Positions 10,867-20,830 of a DNA stretch of 64,000 nt are shown one piece after another (the stretch's first letter is position 1; the number at the start of each line of letters is the position of its first letter). Source of the DNA: Eptesicus fuscus (taxonomy: Eukaryota; Chordata; Mammalia; Chiroptera; Vespertilionidae). The notes beneath the pieces are model-generated. The model was not told where the DNA came from. It made no database searches and saw nothing but the letters and a program-made list of their open reading frames with translations. The stretch lies in contig NC_072474.1 of the NCBI RefSeq assembly GCF_027574615.1, positions 43,629,690-43,693,689 on the forward strand, in the 5' to 3' direction. Made by a program: the position numbers and the translations under genes.

Positions 10867-10875
10867 GACATGAAT
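10862..10875 (+). repeat. Right target-site duplication of L1 insertion
   Basis: AAAAAGACATGAAT directly follows and overlaps the A tail. It pairs with 9277-9290. Confidence 0.8.
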
Positions 10876-11358
10876 AAGCCACCTGGAAACTTGACAGTAG
10901 AAAAACTCTACTGTTCATGGGTTCCTCAAAACTGGCATAGCTGACTAAATTTATAACATATAAACTTAAAAGAAGAAAAGGAAGAACTTTCAAGATATAG
11001 AAATGGCATGTGGCACCCAGTAAATGAACAAGAACTTTATTTGTGGGTCTTCAAATTCAGTGTGATTGAAGCCCAGGAGTTATAAGGAGGAGTGGCAAAA
11101 CTATGATTGTTGATATAGCTATATACCTGGAAATCCCAAAAGAATAAATGAAGAACTTTAGATAATATAACTATGAAATCAGGTAAATGCTTTAAAAATA
11201 TATGTATACGCATGTACATGTGCACACACACACACAAACATATAGTTTCTCTGTAGTCCCCAAAGAATTAATTAGTTAACATATTAAGTAAAATATCTCA
11301 TGTACAATAACAAAAAAGTGAACATTAAATATGTAGAATTATAAAAGAAATATGAGTA
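10876..11358. other. Intergenic DNA with short (CA)n
   Basis: There is a small CA run at 11222-11236. Nothing else is recognisable. Confidence 0.6.
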
Positions 11359-11513
11359 TCCTATCTAATAAAAGAGTAATATGCAAATTAACCATCACTC
11401 CACAACAAAACTGGCAATGCCCATTGACACAAGATGGCGGTGCCCAGTCCTCTCAGGCCCACCGAAGTCCCCCAGTCTCAGGGAGGGCTGCAGCTGAGAG
11501 CAGGCAGCATGCA

Positions 11514-11850
11514 GCCCGGGCCGTTGGCCTGGGAGGCTCCTGTGCACCCCCGGCCAATCTGCTCCCCCCCCCCGCCATGATGTGCTCCCAGTTACAACCT
11601 GGGCAGTGACCTAGGAGGCTGCGTGCACCCCCAGCGTGATCTTCTCCCAGCTGAGACCCGGGCAGTGGCCTGGGAGGCGGCGTGCACCCCAAGCACAATC
11701 TGCTCCCAGCCACGACTCAGGCAGTGGCCTGGGAGGCCACGCGTACCCCCGGTGTGATCTGCTCCCAGCTGCGAACCGGGCAGTGACCTGGGGAGTGTCT
11801 GCACAACCCCCCTGTCCCTACATCCCCACACGATCCGCTCCTAGCCGGGG
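11514..11850 (+). repeat. GC-rich minisatellite, period ~60 bp
   Basis: About five diverged copies contain GGGCAGTGGCCTGGGAGG, CGTGCACCCCC and GATCTGCTCCCAGCTG. The GGGCAGTG or related starts lie near 11590, 11650, 11710 and 11768. The open frames across it on both strands are a by-product of few stops in GC-rich repeats. Confidence 0.85.
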
Positions 11851-12421
11851 CGTGGGCCTGGGCTGTGGGCCTGGGAGGTGCCAGCACTGCTTATCCCCCT
11901 CCCATCCAGCGATCAGCTACCATCCGTGGGGGTGGGGGGTGGGGGGTTGGGGGGGGAGTAGTCCTGGGAGACAGCCGCACCTCCCAGAGCTATCCCATCC
12001 CAGGTGCAGCCTGGGGTGTCAGCCTCCAAAGGGCCTATGCCCCCATGGAGTGATCACACCTATAGCCTTAGAAATTCCCTTGCCCCCAGCCAAGTGATTG
12101 GAGATGGGGGTGGTATCTGGGCTATGCTGCCCAGCAAACCTCTCCCATTGGGTAGAAATTCTGACCAGGTTAGGGAGGTAAATGGGTTTTGTTTAAAATC
12201 TTTAGAAACCACAAAGGAAATGTCTGAGGTAGGGTTTCATATCGGAAGTAACTTACAACTAATTTCTGAAGGCAAATGGGGACATTGCAGTTACATTACT
12301 GGAGAGTACCCCAAGGTCCGGAGGTTGGCTCTGCAAGGGCGGTGGTGGGTGCTCCCCACCCTGGTTCCTCAGCACCTTGGGCAGGGTTTGAGCCCACCCA
12401 GGAAGGTCTTTTCCCCTACAG

Positions 12422-12760
12422 TTTTCACCAAGGCAGGGAGGTTTTGTAGACATGAATAAGAAGTGCCCATGCACAAGTCCTGAAGATGCCAGGGCCAGCA
12501 GAAATGACAGACAAACCGGGAAAAGAGCAAAACCAGAAACACCACTGATCCCAAATAGATCATCTTTTTCTTCAGGTGACGGTGTGTTTCCCTCTTCTTC
12601 GTCTTCTGGAAGCGAGACAGATTCAAGTACTGACGATTCTACCAAAGGAAAAGTTAAGAGAAATAGAGGACAGAAAAGGAATAAAAGGAGAAAAGAAAAG
12701 ACAAAAGATGAAACATCAAGAAAAAGAAAAAGAAGGAAAAAGGAAGAAACAACCACATGA
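12422..12760 (+). CDS. Lys/Arg/Ser-rich open frame, possible captured exon
   Basis: The ATG at 12452 opens a 102-codon frame to a stop at 12758-12760. The frame is also open upstream to 12422, immediately after a polypyrimidine stretch ending CCCCTACAG, which looks like a splice acceptor. The N-terminal third has MNKKCPCTSPEDAR. The middle has a serine/acidic run (SSSSSGSETDSSTDDSTKGK). The C-terminal 40 residues are almost all K, R, E and T (RKRKRRKKEE), with several nuclear-localisation-like clusters. It resembles the low-complexity tails of nuclear RNA-binding or SR-like proteins, but I do not recognise the gene. No start context or promoter supports expression. It may be a gene fragment carried by the surrounding Helitron, or a chance frame. 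Confidence 0.4.
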   Translation, partial: FSPRQGGFVDMNKKCPCTSPEDARASRNDRQTGKRAKPETPLIPNRSSFSSGDGVFPSSSSSGSETDSSTDDSTKGKVKRNRGQKRNKRRKEKTKDETSRKRKRRKKEETTT

Positions 12761-12892
12761 TATCACCTTTCCAAGGTCTCATGAAATTTCTGTTTAAGGA
12801 GTCTATTTTATGACACTTTTAGTTTGGGTTTACATTTTTACTGGTTTGTCAAGACCACGGCAGGTACACTGTCCAATATGTTAAAGAAAAAA

Positions 12893-13200
12893 CCCTATCT
12901 AATAAAGAGGGAATATGCAGGGGAAGGCATTTGGGGGTGACCGGGCTGTCATGGGAGGGCAGTTGGGAATGATCGGGCTGGCAGGGGAACAGTTAGGCAT
13001 TGATCAGGCTGGCAGGGGAGTGGTTAGGGGTAATCAGGCAGGCAGGCGAGCAGTTGGGAGCCAGCAGTCCTGGATTGTGAAAGAGATGTCCGACTACAGG
13101 CAGTCGGACATCCCCCTGAGGGGTCCCAGATTGGAGAGGGTGCAGGTTGAGCTGAGGGACACCCCCCCCAGTGCACAAATTTTGTGCACCAAGCCTCTAG
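12893..13200 (+). mobile_element. Short Helitron (or 3' part of composite)
   Basis: The 5' end CCCTATCTAATAAAGAGG (first T changed to C) is followed by AATATGCAG. The 3' end has a GTGCACAAATTTTGTGCAC hairpin, then AAGCCTCTAG, with T at 13201. Bases 12940-13060 hold about 33-bp GGCAGTT..GATC(A/G)GGCTGGCAGGGGA units, as in the 2.8 and 6.2 kb elements. Confidence 0.88.
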
Positions 13201-14245
13201 TATTAAATTATTAATTCATAATTCTAAGTATAATTGTAAGTTCAAATTAGGGATATTTAAGAAATCTTGAAAGAGTGAATGATCATCTTATGCTCGAGAA
13301 AGGAAAAACTCAGTGATGTGAACATACCAACCCTGTCTAAATTCAACTTTAAACTCAGTGTATAATAATGAAAATCCAATGAGCATTTTGTACATTTGTT
13401 TTAATGCTATAAAAATGTTTCTAGAATTCTTTTAAAGAAATTACTTTGGATGAGAATAGACAGGAAATTTCTGAAAAATAAAGTTAAAAAAGAATACTTG
13501 CCCAGCCAACTATGAAAGCTATTTTAAAGACAGAACAATAAATAATATTCAAGAAAGCAAGCATGTTATTTTTTAAAATTATATTATATAAAATATATAT
13601 ATGATTTTTATTTATAGTAAATTTGGCCAGTAAAGTCAGTAAACAATAAATTAATTACTCAGTAAATACAAGGATGGGCAAAAGCAGGGTTACAGTTGTA
13701 AGTACACAAGACAGTTTATTCTTATATTATTATTTATTAATTGTTGTATTATTTGTTTGTAGTACAATTATAAACTTACTTTTGCTCACTCCTGTAATGT
13801 AGTACTTCTATTTATTTTGCAAAAATGAAAGTAAACTCTACTAATTTACTAAGTTATACTCTGTCTCACATCTTAAACTAAAGTAATTTCAGAAAGAAGA
13901 AAACATAGATGCATGTCTTTTTATAATATTCAGGTGAGATAGGTACTTTTAAGCATGGCACCAAAGGTACAAAGTATTAAAAATTATTGATAAATCTGAT
14001 TCCATAAAAAACTCCATGGAAAAAAAATGAAAGGCAATCAACAAACAGGTTGTGTTGTTTGCCACCAGTGCTGAAATTGCATGATGATGTATATTTGTGA
14101 CTATTTTCTTGCATTGAACAGAGTACTTGATAAGGATATTGGGTATGCCTTAACACTAACGAAAATCAATCATGTCCTTTAGTTCTGGAAATTTTTCTGC
14201 AACTGTCTTTATGTTTCTCTCTTCCATTTCTTTGTTCCCCATTTT
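13201..14245. other. AT-rich DNA, nothing recognised
   Basis: AT-rich sequence with no gene or repeat ends found. The antisense-looking text at 14160-14245 may be an old repeat but could not be assigned. Confidence 0.55.
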
Positions 14246-14261
14246 CAAAATCCTGATTTTA

Positions 14262-14471
14262 GTCCTGTGTAGCTGTGTGACAATGTTTGAATGTTGACCT
14301 ATGGGCCAGGAAGTCGTGATTGAATTCCTGGTTGGGGTAGTGCCTGGGTTGCTGGCTTGATCCCCTGTCAGGGGGCTTGCAGGAGGCAGCCTGTCCATGA
14401 TTCTCTTTCATTGTTGATGTTTCTATTTCTCCCTCTCCCTTCCTCTCTGAAATCAATATAAAATTTTTTTC
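14262..14471 (+). mobile_element. Ves SINE (tRNA-related)
   Basis: The head is diverged (GTGTAGCTGTGTGACAATG where the family has GTGTGGCTCAGTGGTTGAG). It then follows the family order: GACCTATG..CCAGGAAGTC, GCCTGGGTTGC, GATCCCC, GCAGGAGGCAGCC, ATTGTTGATGTTTCTA, and the tail TCTGAAATCAATATAAAA. Flanks CAAAATCCTGATTTTA (14246-14261) and CAAAATTATAATTTTA (14472-14487) may be a worn target duplication with 3 mismatches in 16. This RNA polymerase III element is moved by L1 enzymes. Confidence 0.85.
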
Positions 14472-14487
14472 CAAAATTATAATTTTA

Positions 14488-15083
14488 CCATTGGATTCTC
14501 TGTACTAGTCCTCCATTTATTTCCCCTTTCTTATTTTCGATATAGTTACTTTTTTGTTCTTGGGAAGTGCCTCAATTTTAACTTTCATCTCTTCTAATGA
14601 ATGTCTCAATTCTGCTATCATATTTATAATTTTCATGAAACTTTATTTTCTAATTTTTTTAGCGTGCGTCCTGTCATTATTTAATATATGCAATATATTT
14701 CTACCTTCATCATATGTTTCCTTCTCATGTGTTTCCCTCAAGTTACTTTTGCTTTGGCCTCTGTTTCCTTAAATATATGACATTCCTTTGTTATTTATTC
14801 ATATTCATGTTGGGACCTAAAAAAACTATATGCCTGAAAGCAACTCATCAACTGTTGGCTGTAAAATAATCTACAGGGTCATTTCAATAATAAAGTCTTG
14901 ACATCTTTATCCTCAGATCTTTTCTGTTGTGCTGTTCAGAATCCCAGAGGACACACCATAAATCTGCTTCCTCGAAAGAATAAGCCTACTACCTGGCATT
15001 CTGTGTAAAGGATATGGGAAGAAGGCTAGGAAACCTTAATATTTATAATATAAACTTTTAGATAAAATCTTTTTATACTACAA
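14488..15083. other. Pyrimidine-rich intergenic DNA
   Basis: The T/C-rich text at 14488-14780 looks like an antisense old repeat but could not be assigned. The open frame at 14554-14772 is a hydrophobic by-product of T-richness. Confidence 0.5.
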
Positions 15084-15407
15084 CTAGAGGCCTGGTACAT
15101 GAAATTCCTACACTCAGGGCTGGAGGAGGGTCCCTCACCTCAGCCTGGCCTGCACCCTCTTGCAGTCTGGGAGTCCTCAGGAGATATCCGACTGAGGGCT
15201 TAGGCCTGTTCCCACCACTGCCACTGCACTCACCAGACATGAGCCTGGCTTCTGGCTGCTGAGTGGCGCCTCCACTATGGGAACACACTGACCATGAGGG
15301 GGCAGCTCCTGCATTAAGCATCTGCCCCCTGGTGGTCAGTGTGCATCATAGTGACTGGTCATTCTGCCATTTGGCCTATTTGCATATAAGCCTTTTATTA
15401 TATAGGA
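15084..15407 (-). mobile_element. Non-autonomous Helitron, complete
   Basis: On the minus strand it starts TCCTATATAATAAAAGGC (base 15407 downward), then TATATGCAAATAGGCC, CAGTCACTATGATGCACACT and GACCACCAGGGGGC. It ends CAGGCCTCTAG with CTAG at 15084-15087. Flanks are A before and T after on that strand. At 324 bp it is one of the shortest complete copies here. Confidence 0.93.
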
Positions 15408-15997
15408 TGCCCCTTCCTAGCTAGGACTAAGTTTCTCAATAAAAAGAATAAATACAGTTTTCCCTAGAGAGAGACAGTCTCCTAGTCACACAAAATATAG
15501 GAGGAAATCAGAAGGTTCAATTCATTCTTAATTTGATTTGCAAATAATTAACCATATTTATCCCCTACCTCAAATACAACTGGTCTCACCAGTTTCTGAG
15601 ACTTTGGGGTTTAGCAGTATAACTTGACAAGCTTTATGCTTTCCCCATAACAATCTTAAAATTTAACTTTCTCAAGTCTAAGTTAGTTGCTACTCATCCA
15701 CCTGCTTTCTAACTTCCAAAAGTGTTTTGCTAATAATCCTAATTTATGCATTTAATATAATTTTAGAATTTTAGGAAGAATCAGAACTAAATGAAAATTC
15801 AGTGAGTGATTCAACATTCTGTCTTCAACAAGGCAGACCTAATGCTGAATTGAACACTTGAAAGAGTGATGTTGGTATATGCTTAGGCATATGGTTCAGG
15901 TAAAAATGAACCAATCAATAGAGATAAATTGTCCAGCTAAGTAGTGCAAAGGAATCGAGGGCCAGTAATATAGATAGAGCCCTTCATTATCTATATA
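15408..15997. other. AT-rich intergenic DNA, nothing recognised
   Basis: No gene or repeat ends were found between two Helitrons. Confidence 0.6.
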
Positions 15998-16778
15998 CTA
16001 GTAGCCCGTTTGCACGAAGATTTGTGCAATAGACCTTCATTCACCTGGCTGCCTGCACCAGTTTTCTGCCAGCACCAGGGACCCAGGCCTTGGCTGTGGC
16101 CACTGCCTTCTACCTTCTTTCAGGGTCCCAGCTTGGCACTGGGCGGTGGCCTTGGGCTCAGCTGCACCCAGCGTCCCTGCGACCCGATTGCAGGAGCAGA
16201 CCCCCAGGTCGGCTTGCTCCTGCCATCGGAGCAGGCACCCGGCTGGAGCCCAAGGCTTTCCGGTCCATGGGCTTCCCCACACCCCAGCTGGGTCATTGCT
16301 CCGATCGCAGGCACCCAGCTGGCGCCCAAGGCCCGGAAAGCCCCGGGCGGCTTTCCGGTCCTTGGGCTCCGCCGCACCGCACCCCAGCCGGGTCCCTGTG
16401 ATCGGAGCAGGCACCCGGCTGGCGCCCAAGGCCCGGAAAGCCCCGGGCGGCTTTCCGGTCCTTGGGCTCCGCCGCACCGCACCCCAGCACCCCAGCCGGG
16501 TCCCTGCTCCGATCGCAGGCACCCGGCTGGCACCCAAGGCCCGGAAAGCCCCGGGCGGCTTTCCGGTCCTTGGGCTCCGCCGCACCGCACCCCAGCCGGG
16601 TCCCTGCTCCGATTGCAGGCACCCGGCTGGCGCCCAAGGCCCGGTAAGCCACCCGCCCCAGCGTCCCTACAACGGTTTCCTGGTGGGCGTGGTTGATGGG
16701 CATGGCTTGGTTGGTGGGCGTGGCTTGGGCGTAGCGAAGGTGCGGTCAATTTGCATATTTGTCTACTATAAGGTAAGA
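15998..16778 (-). mobile_element. Helitron of a second 3'-end class, GC-rich interior
   Basis: On the minus strand it starts TCTTACCTTATAGTAGACAAA (base 16778 downward), then ATATGCAAATTGACCGCACC. It ends with a TTGCACAAATCTTCGTGCAAA hairpin, then CGGGCTACTAG (CTAG at 15998-16001), with A/T flanks. The 3' end GGGCTACTAG differs from the GGCCTCTAG of most copies here. Most of the interior is a tandem array of about 100-bp GC-rich units (16214-16650). Confidence 0.88.
16214..16650. repeat. GC-rich tandem array, period ~95-108 bp
   Basis: The block GGCTTTCCGGTCCTTGGGCT starts at about 16254 (variant), 16349, 16449 and 16557, giving spacings of 95, 100 and 108. The last is longer by a duplicated 8-bp ACCCCAGC. 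Copies share GCACCCGGCTGGCGCCCAAG and GGAAAGCCCCGGGCGG. The long open frames on both strands here (for example 16010-16696 and 16146-16964) come from this stop-poor repeat and are not genes. Confidence 0.93.
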
Positions 16779-17538
16779 TACAAAGAGGTAATGTGCAAAT
16801 TTGTCAAGGACGCCGTAAAGTCACGACCATTCCACAGGCTGCGTGGGCAGCAGGGGACTTGCATGAGGCTTGCTTCCCTGAACCTGGCGTCAGACCAGGG
16901 AAGTGAGGCTGCATCCTCCGCCAAGTGCCGGAGTCCTCTTTTTCTCCTGGGTTCACACGCCTGACAAACACCCCTGCGACACTGTGCCCTAACTGAGAGC
17001 ACTCTGCTGGGGATGCCACCAACTTCCCCTGAAGTGGGGGGAGCCGAGGGGCGATACACGCATTATGGAAGTTCTTGGGGCATGGTCGGCAGACACCAAC
17101 CAGGGGTTGCGAGTGTCAGCACCCCCGGGAGGTGTTGTGCACACAAATCGAGAGGGTGTGGACCCAACACAATCCGCCCAAGCACACAACCTCGAGGCCT
17201 CCTCCCCTGACACAGACCTGTCCCCACCACCGTGGAGACCACAGGCAACCCTCACACCACAGGGAAGCTGCCTTGGCTTTCTCTAGCCATCCACCCATTC
17301 ACCTGCGCAGTCCAACACGGAAAGGGGCTCGCATCCTGGGCAGAATGCCCCTAGAGGACAAGGCAGGCCCTGACCATACCTGCGCAAGCATGCCCATTGC
17401 TTGCGAATTCAGAACAGGTGTGGATGGAGAGCCACTCGAGGCATGGGAGCAGGCATGCTGGGGGACAGTAAATGCTTCTGTGTCCACCCTCCCTTTGGCA
17501 CACAACAGGAGAAAAGCCTCTTGCGCGTGCATGCACAT

Positions 17539-17539
<1 letters not shown>

Positions 17540-17569
<30 letters not shown>
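17540..17569. repeat. (CA)n microsatellite
   Basis: Fifteen CA units. Open frames across it on both strands are artefacts. Confidence 0.96.
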
Positions 17570-17571
<2 letters not shown>

Positions 17572-17810
17572 ACGCAGCGGTCCCTGCGATGGACACAGCC
17601 CCGGCTGGGCAGGACCCTCCCCCGACTCAGAGCAGGGAGGCACAGGCCACAGTAGTTAAGACACAGCTGCATCATCGCTTGGCCTCTCAAAGCTGGTGCG
17701 AGAGGGGCCCGAGTGCCCAAACAGAGGCGGCTACAGGTCCCATAGACAAAAGAAGTCAGTACTAAGACAGGACGAAAAGCATAGAATTTTAATTAGCCTG
17801 TAAAAAGAGT

Positions 17811-17920
17811 AAAAGAGTGAGGGAGGAGGGAGGAGAAGGGGGAAGAAGAAAAAGAGGAAGGGTGGGAAGGAGGGAAGGAAGGAGGGAGGGAAGGAGGGAG
17901 GGAGGGAGGGAGGGAAAAAC
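17811..17920 (+). repeat. Purine-rich GGGA/GGAA tract
   Basis: The plus strand is almost purely A and G, with GGGA and GGAA repeats. A weaker purine bias continues to about 18460. Confidence 0.92.
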
Positions 17921-18843
17921 TTTATAAATGAGTCAGTAGACAGAAGAGTTAAAGAAGAAAAGAGGATGTATGAGTGAACTGTAGGAGCTATAATGAAAAT
18001 CAAGTATAGTTGTATACTGGGGACAGATTTTAAAAGTAGGAGTCAGAAAAGAAAAAAAGATAAATGATAGTGAATAATTAGGCAGGTAGATAGATAGATA
18101 TTAAAACAGAGGAAGTAAGTAGAGAAGAGTGTATGGGAAAGGTGGGATGACAGAGAAAGAGGGAGGGAAGAAAAGTTTTAAAGGGGAGCCGGTAGAGCTT
18201 AAAAGGAGAATGGGAAGAAGGAAGAAATGGGGGAGGGAGCAAAGCAGGTCCGAGGGAGGAAGTGAAGAAAAAAATTAAGGTGGGAGGGAAGGAAAAGGGG
18301 AGGGAGGGCAGAGGTAAAGATAAAGGAAAGAAGGAATGTGGGGAGGAAGGGAGGGTAGGAGAAAGATGGGAAGAAGGATGATGGAGCAGAAGTAGAAAAT
18401 AAGGAGGAAAGAAAAGTTTATAAATGATGAGTCAGTAGGAAACAGTGTTACATAAAGGAGAGAGAAAAATTGTGTGAGAGGGAGAAGCCAATAAAGAAGT
18501 CAAATACAATTGTGTGTGAAGGGGATAAGATTAAAAAAATAAGTTAATAGGGGTGACCAGGCAGGCAGGGGAAGGCAGTTAGAGGGATTAGGCCAGCAGG
18601 GGAGGGCAGTTAGGGGAATCAGGCAGGCATGCAGAGTGGTTAGAGCAGGCAGGCAGGTGAGCGGTTAGGAGCCAGAGGTCCAGGATTGTGAGAAGGATGT
18701 CCGACTGCCAATTTAGGCCCAATCCCTGGGATCAGGCCTAAACTGGCAGTCAGACATCCCCTGAGGGGTCCCGGATTGGAGAGGGTGCAGGCTGGACTGA
18801 GAGGACCCCCCTCATGCACGAATTTCGTGCACCGGGCCTCTAG

Positions 18844-20830
18844 TATAAAACAAAGAATTAGAGGGCATGAGTAGAATTATAATCAAGACAAAAGCTAAAG
18901 TTATTTCAAATAACTTTGTCTGTAGAGTGCATCCACCTCAATGGTCTTACAAATGAGTTATCTTAAATTCTCAAGGCACAGATAATTCTCATATAAAATG
19001 TTTGAAAAAATATCTATTATTATGCTAATACAAAAACCCTAACAATATGCTTTAAAAATGAAGCAAGCCAATCTCACTGATGAATATAAGTACTACATTC
19101 TGAACATTTAACAAATTGAATCCAGCATTCTCCTATAAAATAATATAATACATAGCCAATTTTATTTCATAAATACAAGATGTACTGTATCCTTCATTCT
19201 TAGCAGTTGATCTTGTTTCTTACTTCACTCAGAATACAGAGGTTATGCAGTGTAAATACTCTGAACTTTTTTTTTTTTTAAATATTAAGTGTCTCTGTAA
19301 TGGTAACCCTCCAGCTGGCCTTTTTATCCCAAGTCTTCTTGATTCTGCTAGTACTTTTCCCATCATTTTATTCCCACTTCAGTTTCCCACATCTTCAATG
19401 AGACCTCTCCATTGACTCATTCCTTTACATCTGCAACATCACGCTATGACTAATTCTTCTCTTCACAGAATTAGTTGTCTACTTCACTTCCTTACCATGT
19501 TCTTATTTCTTAATCATCTGCAATTTATATCCTGTTCCACCTTTGCCCCACTTTCCCCAATATCTTACTTGTACAAATAAGTATAGTTTTCTCATACTCG
19601 CCAGTCATTGACTGCTATACAAAATTAATGGTGTTGACCACGCTTCTTTGCCTGTAGTGACTACACTTCCTTGAATCTTCTAAAGAAAGACTCTAAAGAC
19701 TGCTAAAGACTGTTTAGTCATTACCTGCCCCTTGAAGTTTTCAAATCAGATCCCAGCTGATCCATTGATATTTCCTTCTATAATATTAAACAGCTTGTCA
19801 AGCCTGCCTCCTTCCTGTGGAAAATTAATGAAAAAACAAACTACTGAATAATCTCCTACATTAAGATAAATGGTTAATTAGACAATCTGAAAACTAATGA
19901 GGCAGATTATGTGTTTTGACAGAATCCACAGGTCATGTTCTAGAATTTGGATAAAACCTAACTACTAAATGAATATATAAAAGTATATACAAAATCTTGA
20001 ATAAGAGTATCTATTTAAACTGAAAAGTAAACTTTTTTGCAAGAATAACCTTAAGACTATATGGAAATAGTAGTTTTTCTTCTGTTTAAGTTTATGACTG
20101 ATAAAATATGTGGCAAAGTTTAAAATAATTCTAAAAGAAATGAACATTAACTTATTAGAGTCTTTGTGCTGAGAAAAAGGGTATGAGTTACCTTTTAATT
20201 GACATACCTAGAAGTCAAAATCCAAACCCTGACATCTGCCCCACTGCAGACTGTTACTATGCAGTGTACTCATCTAGACTTCAACCTGATGTCCCACACA
20301 AAACTTGGAAAAGTATGGGCCCAACAGATGTGTAGTATGTTTACCCACTAATCTGGCAGACCTAGAAAAATTATTTCCCATAACACATTTTGTATACTGT
20401 GGAGATTTCAGTGCCAGAATTGGTGCTGGCTCATTACAACTTGTGGAAAAATCTGAAAAGTATATATATGTCCAGACAGCCTTTCCCTGGAATGAGTGTT
20501 TCAGAAGAAGCACATAAATTTGGTTTGTGGTTGCTTAAGTTCCTATTCTCATTCCCAAATACACTGTCCCCATAGAACCAGATAAAATAATCCATGTGGA
20601 ATTTGAACAGTTTAAAGTAGTACACGTGCCAGCACTTTATACAAAATGAAATTTCCTCCACATAAACAAATGTTATTAAAAACATAGTTAACAAAAGAAC
20701 TAAAAGCAACAGCTACAGATTAGTTTTGACACTTGACATCCCTAAGAGATAGTCATTCCTACTCTCCTCCATTTATTTTGGAAGTCACTAAATATTTGCC
20801 ATTGGAAACTTTTAGAAAGCATATTCATTA
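18844..20830. other. AT-rich intergenic DNA
   Basis: There is a T-run near 19268-19280. The T/C-rich text at 19300-19800 could be a diverged sense L2 but no diagnostic block was certain. Open frames at 20274-20513 and 20305-20517 overlap on opposite strands, with no recognised product. Confidence 0.5.

Larger units (their letters stand above)
11359..12892 (+). mobile_element. Helitron 5' part with probable captured sequence
   Basis: It starts TCCTATCTAATAAAAGAG with ATGCAAATTAACC after an A at 11358, then ACAAGATGGCGGTG. It continues with a GC-rich 60-bp minisatellite (11514-11850) and from about 12150 with lower-GC DNA holding long open frames. No CTAG end occurs before a second Helitron 5' end at 12893. 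The whole 11359-13200 may be one composite element using the 3' end at 13200, with A before and T after. Bat Helitrons are known to capture gene pieces. Confidence 0.75.
16779..18843 (+). mobile_element. Candidate ~2-kb Helitron with foreign payload
   Basis: The left edge TACAAAGAGGTAATGTGCAA resembles a Helitron 5' end and abuts the 5' end of the minus-strand Helitron at 16778. The right edge is a classic 3' end, a GTGCACGAAATTCGTGCAT-type hairpin and CGGGCCTCTAG at 18843 with T after. From about 18548 the text is the family's GGCAGTT/GGCAGGGGA unit region. Between lie a CpG-rich segment (16850-17760) and a purine-rich segment (17811-18460). The left border is inferred; the region could also be a 5'-truncated Helitron at 18548-18843 beside unrelated DNA. 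Confidence 0.5.

Noticed and set aside
16010..16964. Long open frames (up to 272 codons) on both strands
   Set aside because: They arise from the stop-poor ~100-bp GC-rich tandem array in a Helitron; Pro/Gly/Ala/Arg-rich repeats on both strands at once.
17299..17765. Frames with CVCVCV or THTHTH runs
   Set aside because: Translation of the (CA)n microsatellite.
20274..20517. Overlapping opposite-strand frames of 79 and 70 codons
   Set aside because: No recognised product, no start or poly(A) context, AT-typical chance frames.
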